26,510 nt of DNA from JBEKJU01 sp050011095 (GCA_050011095.1 JBEKJU010000018.1:1-26510); one strand, 5' to 3'. Shown: positions 7,266-15,009, numbered from the stretch's first letter. Notes: generated by a model from the sequence alone, not told the origin. Made by a program: numbers and translations.

Positions 7266-8188
7266 CCCTTCTGTTCTTCGGCTCGTCGAGCTTCTCGGTG
7301 CCTGCCCTGGAATCACTGGGGCCCGCCGTCACCTGCGTCGTCACGAAGAAGACGAAACCGAAGGGTAGGGGATACCGGATAGAAGACAACGAGTTCAGGC
7401 AGGCGGCCCTCTCTTTAGGCCTTCCCCTGAGGGAGATAGGGTCGTTCAGGGACGAAGAGGCGAAGCGCCTCGGGGAGCTGAAGCCCGATCTTTTCGTAGT
7501 GGCCTCTTTCGGTCTCATCATACCCCGCTGGTTTCTCGACATACCCGCTATCGGCGCCATCAACGTTCACCCTTCGCTTCTTCCGAAATACCGTGGGCCC
7601 TCCCCCCTGCAGTGGGTCATCTGGAACGGGGAGAAGGAAACGGGGATTACGATCATCAAGATGCACGAGAGGATGGACGCGGGCGACATCCTCTATCAGG
7701 AGAAGACCCCCCTCGGACCCGAAGAGGACGCACCCGCCCTGTCGACCCGCCTTGCGTCGAGGGTCTCCGAGATACTTCCCTCGATCGTTGAAGACGTGAG
7801 GATCAATGGGATCGGCCACGGCACGCCCCAGCAGGATGACGAGGCGACCTATACGCCGATGATCACGAAGGAGATGGGGCGGATCGACTGGCAATGGAGC
7901 GCGGCCAGGATAGTGAGACAGGTGAGGGCACTCGCACTCTGGCCGACAGCGTACACCTTCCTCGACGGTAAGATGCTAAAGGTCTTCACTGTCAAAGAAC
8001 CCCTGGGCGCGTACCCGCAAAAGGCCGGTCCCGGCACCATTATTGCAGTTTCTTCAGAGGGCATAGAGGTTGCCGCCGGAGACGGTTCCATATTGCTCGA
8101 AGAGATTCAAATGGAGAACCGTAAGAGAATGGCGGCCTCCGATTTTGCAAGGGGCTACAGAGAACTTTCAGGAAAACAATTCACCTGA
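7262..8188 (+). CDS. fmt: Methionyl-tRNA formyltransferase
   Basis: Transfers a formyl group from 10-formyltetrahydrofolate to Met-tRNA(fMet), the counterpart of the deformylase encoded just before it. The 308-residue protein has the Rossmann-type formyltransferase domain (1 to about 200) with catalytic N101, H103 and D139 in the blocks NVHPSLLPKYRGPSP and MDAGDIL. A short C-terminal OB-like tRNA-binding domain follows (about 205-300). Start and stop context is a 4-bp ATGA overlap with def. The tRNA-binding domain is intact and the length is typical. No terminator follows; the A/T tracts at 8190-8208 belong to the next promoter. Confidence 0.96.
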   Translation: MTLLFFGSSSFSVPALESLGPAVTCVVTKKTKPKGRGYRIEDNEFRQAALSLGLPLREIGSFRDEEAKRLGELKPDLFVVASFGLIIPRWFLDIPAIGAINVHPSLLPKYRGPSPLQWVIWNGEKETGITIIKMHERMDAGDILYQEKTPLGPEEDAPALSTRLASRVSEILPSIVEDVRINGIGHGTPQQDDEATYTPMITKEMGRIDWQWSAARIVRQVRALALWPTAYTFLDGKMLKVFTVKEPLGAYPQKAGPGTIIAVSSEGIEVAAGDGSILLEEIQMENRKRMAASDFARGYRELSGKQFT

Positions 8189-8189
8189 C

Positions 8190-8239
8190 AGAAAAAAACC
8201 ATTTTTTTGTTGACAGGAAATGGTTTTCCCCCTTATCAT
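8190..8239 (+). promoter_or_regulatory. Strong sigma-70 promoter with UP-like A/T tracts for mltD-like gene
   Basis: TTGACA (8210-8215) and TATCAT (8234-8239) are 18 bp apart. Directly upstream, 8190-8208 holds an A-run and a T-run resembling an UP element. The predicted start near 8246 lies downstream of the most upstream in-frame ATG (8220), which argues against that start codon. Confidence 0.65.
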
Positions 8240-8258
8240 CAGGAAGCGTTGGTTTGCG

Positions 8259-10268
8259 ATGGTATATTATCGAGTGTCTATGACGGCTTGGTGGGCCTTT
8301 TTTTCCGCGATACTCGTCTGTCTTGTGCTCGCGGGATGCGGAGGGGGAGGTACGCCTGCCCGGACGGACCGGATCGAACCGACTGGACCCATCATGCCCC
8401 CTGTGGTTAAAGAGGCGGCCCCGCAGGCGCTGCCGGGGGAGATGGCGCCCCCACCTGATGCGGCGAAGGGCGAGGCACAAAGGACACCTCAGAAAACGAC
8501 CACCCGAAACGAGGTGTATGAAGAGAAGGCGGACCAGGCCCCGGCAAAACCGGTGCTTGGTGAGCGCATAACCAGGAGCCGCGGGGGTGACCTGTCCCTC
8601 TTTCTGAGGCAGGAGGACGCCGATGTCGAGAATCTGAACTCCCTTCTGACCGAAGATTATCTGAAGCGCTTCGATATACCCATCGTCCTGAACGATGCGG
8701 TCCACTACTTCGTCAGGTATTTCACGACTGAAAAGAGAAAGATCTTCGCCAACTGGCTCAAGCGGTCGAGGCGCTATGTCCCGATGATCAAGGAGATCCT
8801 TCGCGAGCACGGACTGCCCGAGGACCTTATATATGTGGCGATGATCGAAAGCGGTTTCAATCCCAAAGCCTACTCTTCCATGAAGGCGTGCGGCCCCTGG
8901 CAGTTCATCTACGAGACAGGGGGGAGATACGGCCTCCGGGTCAACCACTGGGTGGACGAAAGGAGAGATCCGGAAAAATCGACCGTGGCGGCCGCGGCCT
9001 ACCTGAAGGACCTTTTCACCCAGTTCGGGTGCTGGTACCTAGCGGCTGCGGCCTACAACGCCGGCGAGAAGAGAATCGAGAGGTCGATAGAGAAGTACGA
9101 GACCGGTGATTTCTGGGAGCTGACGAAGTACAATACGCTCCCCAGGGAGACAAGGGACTACATACCGAGGCTACTTGCCGCCGCGATCATCGCGAAGGAC
9201 CCGGAAAAATTCGGCTTTACCGGCATAAACTACGACCAACCGATCAGGTTCGTGAGCGAGAAGGTGCCGGCCGGGACGCCTCTTACGCTACTCGCGCGGG
9301 CCGCATCGACGGATGCAGGGACGATAAGGGCCCTCAACCCCGAGATCCTGACCGGCATCACCCCGCCCGATGGAGAGGACTATACCATCAAGCTTCCCGA
9401 ATGGACGAGGAGAGACACGTTCCGCGAGGGGCTGTATGCGGCCCTCGATAAGGGGGGAAAGGTGGTCCAGGTGACGGCTTACACCGTCAAGAGGCGCGAC
9501 AGCATGGGAGCGATCCTGAAAAGGTATAACGTGGCCTACAACGATCTTATGCTCGTCAACGAGTGCGATCAGACCCTGAGGGTAAGGCCGGGCACGGTTG
9601 TCTACATTCCGCGGTTCTATCACAATGCGGAATCGATAGAGGTGGCCCAGGAGAAAGGGCAGGATAGAAATGAGGTGCGGCCCGTCATGGTGGCCCAGGA
9701 GAAAGGGCAGGATAGAAATGAGGTGCGGCCCGTGAGGGAGCCGCCTGCGCCGGCGCCGGCGCCGATCAAGCCCCCGGTCGCAAAGGTCGCGTCGAGACCC
9801 GATGGGCGGGCCGAATACCACGTCGTGAAAAAAGGGGAGAGCCTGACCGGCATCTCCGAAAAATACGGCATAAGTCTGGCCGCGCTGAGGGAGATGAACG
9901 GCCTGAAGAGGGATCACATCCATCCCAACATGCGATTGCACCTGGCGAGCCATGCCGTGAATCTCCGCACCGCCTCGCCTTCACAGGCACGCCGGGGTCC
10001 GGAGGCACGTCAGGGCGGGTCGGATACGCCCATGCAGGCATCCGTCGTGGCGGTACGTCAGGGGGGCGAGCAACGGGCCAAGAAGGCGACCCGATATCAG
10101 AAGAACGTGCGAACCGCCTCCTATCGTGTGGTTAAAAAAGGGGGAAACCCGTCAGCCATGACGGGAAGACGCGATCTGCGCAGCCAGACCCCGAAAGAGA
10201 CGGGCCGCAACAAGACGCGGAAGACGCGGACCGGGCAGAAGGTCAGGGTGTCAATCGCGAGTCGCTAA
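8259..10268 (+). CDS. mltD: Membrane-bound lytic transglycosylase (MltD-like) lipoprotein with LysM repeats
   Basis: Cleaves the glycan strands of peptidoglycan to 1,6-anhydro ends. The signal peptide ends in a lipobox (LVLAGC, lipidated C27), so it is anchored to a membrane in the periplasm. After a linker come the MltD N-terminal region and the SLT domain (about 170-320) with catalytic E197 in ESGFNP, GPWQF and the AAYNAGE block. One divergent LysM (YTVKRRDSMG...), one good LysM (YHVVKKGESL...) and a decayed third (YRVVKKGGNP...) follow. A perfect 16-codon duplication lies between the first two. The C-terminal 90 residues are very basic. In-frame ATG 8220 lies inside the promoter; ATG 8259 gives a signal peptide with an N-region arginine, ATG 8280 is also possible, and none has a good Shine-Dalgarno. 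It converges on and overlaps the GNAT gene by 4 bp. Confidence 0.9.
   Translation: MVYYRVSMTAWWAFFSAILVCLVLAGCGGGGTPARTDRIEPTGPIMPPVVKEAAPQALPGEMAPPPDAAKGEAQRTPQKTTTRNEVYEEKADQAPAKPVLGERITRSRGGDLSLFLRQEDADVENLNSLLTEDYLKRFDIPIVLNDAVHYFVRYFTTEKRKIFANWLKRSRRYVPMIKEILREHGLPEDLIYVAMIESGFNPKAYSSMKACGPWQFIYETGGRYGLRVNHWVDERRDPEKSTVAAAAYLKDLFTQFGCWYLAAAAYNAGEKRIERSIEKYETGDFWELTKYNTLPRETRDYIPRLLAAAIIAKDPEKFGFTGINYDQPIRFVSEKVPAGTPLTLLARAASTDAGTIRALNPEILTGITPPDGEDYTIKLPEWTRRDTFREGLYAALDKGGKVVQVTAYTVKRRDSMGAILKRYNVAYNDLMLVNECDQTLRVRPGTVVYIPRFYHNAESIEVAQEKGQDRNEVRPVMVAQEKGQDRNEVRPVREPPAPAPAPIKPPVAKVASRPDGRAEYHVVKKGESLTGISEKYGISLAALREMNGLKRDHIHPNMRLHLASHAVNLRTASPSQARRGPEARQGGSDTPMQASVVAVRQGGEQRAKKATRYQKNVRTASYRVVKKGGNPSAMTGRRDLRSQTPKETGRNKTRKTRTGQKVRVSIASR
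9642..9737 (+). repeat. Tandem 48-bp in-frame duplication in mltD
   Basis: Two adjacent 48-bp units start at 9642 and 9690. They are identical over the first 44 bases and differ only in the last few, encoding VAQEKGQDRNEVRPV twice with M or R as the sixteenth residue. It lies in the linker between LysM repeats, so it lengthens a flexible segment. The near identity points to a recent slippage or unequal-recombination event, or strong homogenisation. Confidence 0.93.
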
Positions 10269-10717
10269 ACCCTGAGCACGAGATTGATCATGTCACCTCG
10301 CGAGAACCCCATGGCGTGAAAGAACTGCAGGAGGTCCCAGTCGTTCCAGTTGACGAGGGTGTAGATGGTATCGACGCCGTACTTCTTGAGGTTCTGCACG
10401 CACAGGTTCGCAAGCTCCTTAGCGATCCCCCTGTTCTGGTAATCCGGGTCTATACCTATCGTATCGATCCAGCCGATATTATTCGGGACCTTGAACTCCC
10501 AGCCGCTTACTTCTCCCAGGATAAAGCCTATCACCTTTCCATCTATCTCGGCAACGAGTGAGGCGTCGTGAGGCCTTGATTCCGCCTGTTTCACGATCTT
10601 CGTAAGCCAATAGTCCCGGCGGGTTTCGCCCAACACCTTCGTGTCTATATCGACAATGAAATCCAGATCTTCCTTCTCCATGATCCTGATTGTGAGCTTG
10701 TCCAAAAAGTTGCTCAT
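10265..10717 (-). CDS. GNAT family N-acetyltransferase
   Basis: A 150-residue single-domain GNAT protein. The first strand and helix (LTIRIMEKEDLDFIVDID) are followed by the beta-4 strand WIDTIGIDP and the acetyl-CoA pyrophosphate loop YQNRGIAKELA (Q/R-x-x-G-x-A). A C-terminal FFHAMGFSRG closes the fold. It is closest in layout to RimI-like or YpeA-like proteins, but the acceptor (protein N-terminus, lysine or small molecule) cannot be inferred. The ATG has GAGGAAG upstream and a good sigma-70 promoter at 10757-10785. The gene is convergent with mltD and their last 4 bp overlap. Confidence 0.88.
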   Translation of the reverse strand: MSNFLDKLTIRIMEKEDLDFIVDIDTKVLGETRRDYWLTKIVKQAESRPHDASLVAEIDGKVIGFILGEVSGWEFKVPNNIGWIDTIGIDPDYQNRGIAKELANLCVQNLKKYGVDTIYTLVNWNDWDLLQFFHAMGFSRGDMINLVLRV

Positions 10718-10756
10718 CGCTGCTTCCTCCGCCTCCGATACGCTGCCTTTGTGAAT

Positions 10757-10785
10757 TTTATAACATAGAAGGTCGTGCTAATCAA
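10757..10785 (-). promoter_or_regulatory. Sigma-70 promoter of the GNAT gene
   Basis: On the minus strand, TTGATT (10785-10780) and TATAAA (10762-10757) are separated by 17 bp, predicting a start near 10750 and a leader of about 33 bases. The rest of the stretch 10786-10989 has small inverted repeats (for example GGTTC/GAACC near 10830-10850 and TTCCC/GGGAA near 10928-10951) but no gene or T-run. Confidence 0.7.
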
Positions 10786-10989
10786 GGACGATTTATGAAT
10801 CACCCTATTTTCCTATCTGCCCGCCCTGGTTCCGTTCCGTAGAACCACGATTCACAACCGGCCGTCCCTTTTGGCCCGGCGGCCTTGTATCATGCGCAAT
10901 TTTTCGCGAGGAGGGACATACCGGGCATTCCCACCCTGCCGGCGGGAAGGGGAAGGGGCGAAAAGGTCATGGGGCGTGTCTTGAGAAAG

Positions 10990-11357
<368 letters not shown>

Positions 11358-11358
<1 letters not shown>

Positions 11359-11759
11359 TATTTTTTTGCAGCTGCGTCCTTCGCTAGCTTATCCGCCAAT
11401 CTGTTCCCTTCCCTGGGTATGTATTTAATCTTAAAATACGAAATATTTCGAATCAGTCGGAGGGCTTCCTCAAAGTAGGGCCTCAGCCCTTCGTTCCTCA
11501 GGCGGTATTTCCCGAGGACCTGGTTTGCCACGAGAAGGGAGTCCGTGTAGACATTGACCGTGCACTCTGCCGACTTTGCGACCCTCCGGAGCGCGCGGAC
11601 CAGTGCCTCGTATTCGGCCATGTTGTTGGTCATCAGCCCCAGATGGATGCTGTCCCTCCAGATCTCGTTGCCGTCCCCGTCGTAGGCGACGATGCCGGCC
11701 CCCGAGAGACCCGGGTTGCCAAGGGAAGCCCCATCGATATAGATGTGCCATTCCTTCAT
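11358..11759 (-). CDS. rnhA: Ribonuclease HI, compact form
   Basis: Degrades the RNA strand of RNA-DNA hybrids such as R-loops and Okazaki primers. The 133-residue protein has the four catalytic carboxylates: D9 in IDGASLGNPG, E49 in NNMAEYEAL, D73 in YTDS and D123 in NRLADKLAKDA. It is shorter than E. coli RNase HI (155) and lacks the basic protrusion, like the compact RNase HI type of Gram-positive bacteria and archaea. Its ATG overlaps the stop of the upstream cdsZ-like gene by one base (TAATG), indicating coupled translation. The stop codon touches the 5' end of rnpB. Confidence 0.94.
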
Positions 11760-12466
11760 TATTCTTCTTGGTAGAAAAAGATCCTGTTGCAGCTAGGGCA
11801 GGTAATGACCTCGTTGTTCTTCATCACCTCTATGAAGAGCTGAGGCGGGATATTCATGAAGCACCCGAGACAGGTGCCGTTCTTGACGTTAACGACTGCC
11901 ACTCCACCCCTCTTTTCTATCAGCATATTGTACCGGGCCTTGAGGTCTCCGTCCACGCCCGCCAGCAATTTTTCCCTCTCCTCGTGGAGCTTCGTCACGA
12001 CGATGTCCACCGTCTTTATCTCTTTTTCCAACTCCTTGACTTCTTCCGTTACCTCTTTTTCTCTCTTGCCCAGTTCCTTGACCGAGGACTGGTGGTCCTT
12101 CTTCAGGTCCTCGACCCTTTCCATGAGGACGATAATATCTTCCTCCGTCTTGTCGTTCCCCGTCCTCGCTGACTCTATCTCCTTGAGGATCGCCTGGTAC
12201 TCCTTGTTGGTCTTCACGTCGTAAAGCTTTGTCTCCGCCTTCTTGACCTGCACCTTCTCGGTTTCCAGTTCCTGTTCCTTCTTCCTTCTCTCCTTTTCGA
12301 GTTCCTCGATGATCTCCTTTTCCCTGGAAAGCCTCTCCTTTGTCTGGCTGACTTCCTTCTCCATCTCTTCGATTCTCTGCGGTCCGAGGGCCCTCTTTTT
12401 CTCGTTCTCCATTATCTTTGTGTCTATTTTTTGCACCTCGCAGAGGATTTCTAGGTCATCGTTCAA
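11759..12466 (-). CDS. Coiled-coil zinc-ribbon protein, CdsZ family (COG1579-like)
   Basis: A 235-residue protein. Residues 1-170 form a long, highly charged antiparallel coiled coil (repeated E/K with leucine heptads); the C-terminal about 50 residues hold a zinc ribbon with CLGC and CPSC. This is the layout of the CdsZ/CT398 family (formerly DUF164), which has been tied to secretion-system ATPases and sigma-54 binding in Chlamydia but is widespread beside rnhA-like genes in Gram-negatives. In-frame ATGs exist at 12511 and 12481, but the first lies inside a hairpin and the second is part of the ribosome-binding site itself. TTG 12466, preceded by GGAGGA (12478-12473), gives MNDDLEILCEVQKID, matching how family members begin. 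Molecular function here is unknown. Confidence 0.86.
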   Translation of the reverse strand: MNDDLEILCEVQKIDTKIMENEKKRALGPQRIEEMEKEVSQTKERLSREKEIIEELEKERRKKEQELETEKVQVKKAETKLYDVKTNKEYQAILKEIESARTGNDKTEEDIIVLMERVEDLKKDHQSSVKELGKREKEVTEEVKELEKEIKTVDIVVTKLHEEREKLLAGVDGDLKARYNMLIEKRGGVAVVNVKNGTCLGCFMNIPPQLFIEVMKNNEVITCPSCNRIFFYQEE

Positions 12467-12487
12467 TGTGCTTCCTCCCATAAATTG

Positions 12488-12518
12488 AAAAGGGGTGGCA
12501 TTTCTGCTCACCCCTTTT
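12488..12518 (-). terminator. Hairpin between tRNA and cdsZ-like gene
   Basis: AAAAGGGGTG (12488-12497) and CACCCCTTTT (12509-12518) form a perfect 10-bp stem with an 11-base loop. On the minus strand it ends in four T, then CAATTT, and is likely the 3' end signal of the tRNA transcript, or an attenuator for the gene whose ribosome-binding site lies about 10 bases further on. Being symmetric, it could also act on the plus strand. Confidence 0.6.
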
Positions 12519-12573
12519 GGTCATATAATCCCTATGTACCGAGTTTTCGACGCCATTCCTTATTCTCTGATTT

Positions 12574-12646
12574 TGGGCCCACCTGGCCTCGAACCAGGGA
12601 CCTACCGGTTATGAGCCGGTGGCTCTACCAACTGAGCTATGGGCCC
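12574..12646 (-). tRNA. tRNA with anticodon CAU (Met elongator or Ile2)
   Basis: A 73-base tRNA that folds fully: acceptor GGGCCCA/TGGGCCC, D arm GCTC/GAGC, anticodon arm ACCGG-CTCATAA-CCGGT, variable AGGTC, T arm CCTGG/CCAGG and discriminator A73. The anticodon is CAU. CCA is not encoded. Acceptor pairs 4 and 5 are C-G, as in the lysidine-modified tRNA(Ile2) of E. coli, whereas E. coli tRNA(Met) has other pairs there, so Ile2 is a real alternative to elongator Met. It is not an initiator, since its anticodon stem lacks the three G-C pairs and its first pair is normal. The T loop ends in G60. Confidence 0.95.
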
Positions 12647-12660
12647 CCTCTTCAAGGCAT

Positions 12661-12689
12661 AGATTAACTGATCGGCCGGCCTTTGTCAA
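12661..12689 (-). promoter_or_regulatory. Sigma-70 promoter of the tRNA
   Basis: On the minus strand a perfect TTGACA (12689-12684) and TAATCT (12666-12661) are 17 bp apart, giving a start near 12654, eight bases before the mature tRNA. The remaining intergenic DNA to 12910 holds no convincing gene, only small inverted repeats. Confidence 0.8.
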
Positions 12690-12910
12690 GGGGATAACCT
12701 CACAGGGAAAGGGGAAAAGTCACACGACACTCGACGGTACCTCACCTTTTTGCGACCGTCCTGTGTACGTCACTACATACAGGCATCGATGTGCCCCCTT
12801 GAGCCTGCGGCTTGGCCTCTCGTGTGATCCATCCCGGTCGGAAACCGCCCTTTGTCCGATCACGCCGGCAGGGATGAACGTATGAACGTCGATTCCCCTC
12901 CTTTTTGTCG

Positions 12911-12938
12911 TTGATTAAAAGATTTTCTCTGATACAAT
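12911..12938 (+). promoter_or_regulatory. Sigma-70 promoter of the sigma-54 activator gene
   Basis: TTGATT (12911-12916) and TACAAT (12933-12938) are 16 bp apart, predicting a start near 12945, about 15 bases before ATG 12960, with an AGGTAGGG purine-rich stretch between. Confidence 0.65.
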
Positions 12939-12959
12939 AATGAGCGACAGGTAGGGAAA

Positions 12960-14261
12960 ATGCTCAAAGTCCTCATGATGCTCAAGAATAGACCGGCCGC
13001 CGTCTTGTCAGTACTGAAAGGCCATCAGGTTGACGAGATGGACAGCCCCGATCCGCTCTTAGAGCGCGTGTCCCACGGAAATTATCACCTTGTTCTCGCT
13101 GAAGGGATAGCAGAGATGCTGCCTGAGATAAAAGCGGCCGATCCCCGCTCGGAGGTCGTGCTCGTGGGCGGCAACGAGGCAGACGGGGTCGAGGCGGTCA
13201 AGAACGGGGCATTCGCGTGTCTCGGCACCCCTTTGAATAGCGAGAGGCTTGGCGCCATCGTGCGCGAGATCGACTCCATGGTCGAGATGCGCTCCGAGAT
13301 GGCCCACCTCGAAGAACAGCTCGACCAGAAATACGAGTTTGCCGGTATTGTCGGCAGGAACCCGAAGATGCTCGACATCATTTCTTTCATAAGACGCATC
13401 GCTCCATACTACCGGGTTGCCATGATAACCGGCGAGACGGGAACTGGAAAAGAGGTAATCGCCCGCGCCCTTCACGACATGAGCAGCCGCCCGGAAGACC
13501 CCTTTGTTACCTCGAATTGTGCCGGCTATGTCGAAACACTCATAGAATCGGAACTCTTCGGCCACCAGAAGGGCTCTTTTACCGGCGCCATCCAGGATAA
13601 GGTCGGACTGTTCGAGGCGGCCAAGGAAGGCACGCTCTTCCTTGACGAAATAGGTGACCTCCCGTTGTCCTTCCAGCCGCATCTGCTCCGCGTGCTGCAG
13701 AACGGTGAATTTCGTCCCGTCGGGAGCCACCGCGTGTTCAAGTCAAGGTGCAGGGTTATCGGCGCCACGAGCAAGGATCTCAAGGAAGAGGTTCAGGCCG
13801 GCAGATTCAGGGAGGACCTCTTCTACAGGATCACCCCGCTCGTTATCCATATCCCGCCCTTGAGGGAGAGGAAAGACGACATCCCACTCCTGTCCCGCTT
13901 TATGCTGAAGAGGTACAGAGAGCAGACAAAAAAGCCCGTCCGTGGTATTTCGAGGCCCGCCCAGGACATCCTGCTCTCCCATAACTGGCCGGGGAACGTG
14001 CGGGAACTGGAGAACGTGATCAACCAGGCGGTCATTCTGACGAGCGATTCGTTTATCGGTCCGAGCCATTTTCCCGCCTACATGCGTGGACAGAAGACAA
14101 AGCAGACAGGCGGAGAGGGAAGCTCCCTCGACAAGGTCATCAAGAAGCACATCGAGGCCGTCCTGGGGGAGTGTCAGGGCAACAGGAGCCGGGCCGCGCG
14201 GAAGCTGGGTGTCAGCCGCCGCGCGCTTCTCCGGAAGATAGATAAGTATGCGATCAAATAG
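12960..14261 (+). CDS. Sigma-54-dependent activator (NtrC/PilR-type) with degenerate receiver
   Basis: A 433-residue bacterial enhancer-binding protein. Residues 1-105 align as a receiver domain but lack its chemistry: the N-terminal acidic pair is missing (KVLMMLKN), the phospho-acceptor Asp is replaced by E48 (HLVLAE), the conserved Thr by Gly (VLVGG) and the Lys by T90 (CLGTP). The AAA+ domain (about 126-360) is intact, with Walker A GETGTGKE (158-165), sigma-54 contact loop GSFTGA (205-210, a GAFTGA variant), Walker B LFLDEIGDL (D229, E230) and the arginine finger region FREDLFYR. A Fis-type HTH closes the protein (about 395-430). It lies directly upstream of a sigma-54 promoter and pilA, so it is probably the pilin activator. 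No sensor kinase is present nearby. It may be constitutive or controlled by binding, not phosphorylation. Confidence 0.9.
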   Translation: MLKVLMMLKNRPAAVLSVLKGHQVDEMDSPDPLLERVSHGNYHLVLAEGIAEMLPEIKAADPRSEVVLVGGNEADGVEAVKNGAFACLGTPLNSERLGAIVREIDSMVEMRSEMAHLEEQLDQKYEFAGIVGRNPKMLDIISFIRRIAPYYRVAMITGETGTGKEVIARALHDMSSRPEDPFVTSNCAGYVETLIESELFGHQKGSFTGAIQDKVGLFEAAKEGTLFLDEIGDLPLSFQPHLLRVLQNGEFRPVGSHRVFKSRCRVIGATSKDLKEEVQAGRFREDLFYRITPLVIHIPPLRERKDDIPLLSRFMLKRYREQTKKPVRGISRPAQDILLSHNWPGNVRELENVINQAVILTSDSFIGPSHFPAYMRGQKTKQTGGEGSSLDKVIKKHIEAVLGECQGNRSRAARKLGVSRRALLRKIDKYAIK

Positions 14262-14337
14262 TGACACAGGCATGCCAAAAGAGCACACGTGCCGCATAAA
14301 GGCGACAGATCAACGCTTATCCGCCCCCATGAGATCG

Positions 14338-14378
14338 CAAAAGCCCGCAAGGGTGCCAAGAACGACCCATTGCTTTTG
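14338..14378 (+). promoter_or_regulatory. Candidate enhancer site upstream of pilA
   Basis: CAAAAGC (14338-14344) and GCTTTTG (14372-14378) are a perfect 7-bp inverted repeat. It lies about 70-110 bp upstream of the -24 element, the distance at which sigma-54 activators bind. The half-sites are spaced more widely than in most NtrC-type sites, so this is tentative. Confidence 0.3.
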
Positions 14379-14446
14379 ATGAATCCCTGAAACGCACGCA
14401 CGCGATTTCCCCGCAAAGATTAGGTTTTTTTACCGGTCACACCCAA

Positions 14447-14462
14447 TGGCACCGCCCTTGCT
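14447..14462 (+). promoter_or_regulatory. Sigma-54 (-24/-12) promoter of pilA
   Basis: TGGCAC at 14447-14452 and TTGCT at 14458-14462 match the sigma-54 consensus, with exactly 10 bp between the invariant GG (14448-14449) and GC (14460-14461). The start would be near 14473, leaving a leader of about 70 bases before pilA. The neighbouring enhancer-binding protein is the obvious activator. Confidence 0.92.
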
Positions 14463-14543
14463 ATAGTAAATCCAGCCGGGAATGGCGATTAGGCGTCGGA
14501 ACCTGGCGGGTTTATAAATATATCCTACTAAGGAGGCGGTACC

Positions 14544-14993
14544 ATGGTTAAGGTCAACAGGAACAACAAAGGTTTTACGCTCATTGAATTACTCATCGTC
14601 ATCGCGATCATCGGTATCCTCGCGGCGATCGCCGTTCCCACCTATAGCGGCTATACGGTGAAGGCAAGGATCGCGGAGGTCACGAACGCCATGGGTGCGG
14701 TCAAGAGCGCCGTCGCGGCGGAACTCTCCCAACAAGCCCAGACAACGGGTGCAACGGGCGCCGCGGCCATTGCAACTCAATACGGGGTCACCGTGCCAAC
14801 AAACTACTCGACAACCGCAGGCTGGAGCGTAACGGCCAATAGCGCCACTCCGGCGATCACGGCGGTGATCACCGGCACGAACAGCGCAGCCGACAACACA
14901 AACATTACGCTGACGCTGACCGCCGTCAACGGCACCTTGCAGTGGCAGTGGGCTGGTTCGTGCCCTGCAGCCTACAGACCGACGGCATCATAA
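14544..14993 (+). CDS. pilA: Type IV major pilin (type IVa prepilin)
   Basis: A 149-residue prepilin, the structural subunit of the pilus. The leader is cut after G10 in NKGFTLIELL, giving an N-methylated F1 and the essential E5 (E15 of the precursor), followed by the hydrophobic helix IVIAIIGILAAIAVP. The globular part is rich in Ala, Thr and Asn with little charge. It has only one cysteine (C140, GSC near the C-terminus), so the usual D-region disulphide cannot form within the subunit. AAGGAGG at 14530-14536 is a strong ribosome-binding site. Expression is from the sigma-54 promoter upstream, and a strong terminator directly follows, so it is transcribed alone. Confidence 0.95.
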   Translation: MVKVNRNNKGFTLIELLIVIAIIGILAAIAVPTYSGYTVKARIAEVTNAMGAVKSAVAAELSQQAQTTGATGAAAIATQYGVTVPTNYSTTAGWSVTANSATPAITAVITGTNSAADNTNITLTLTAVNGTLQWQWAGSCPAAYRPTAS

Positions 14994-15009
14994 CCTTGCA
15001 AGCCTGGAT

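Noticed and set aside
11576..12172. 198-codon plus-strand frame antisense to cdsZ and rnhA
   Set aside because: It mirrors the charged coiled coil and RNase H frame; no domain and no ribosome-binding site.
12720..12827. TCACACGA and TCGTGTGA inverted pair 100 bp apart, with smaller hairpins between
   Set aside because: Eight-base arms at that distance are expected by chance; no further pairing or known RNA motif.
12619..12885. 88-codon frame from the tRNA into the intergenic region
   Set aside because: It starts within the tRNA and has no Shine-Dalgarno or family pattern.
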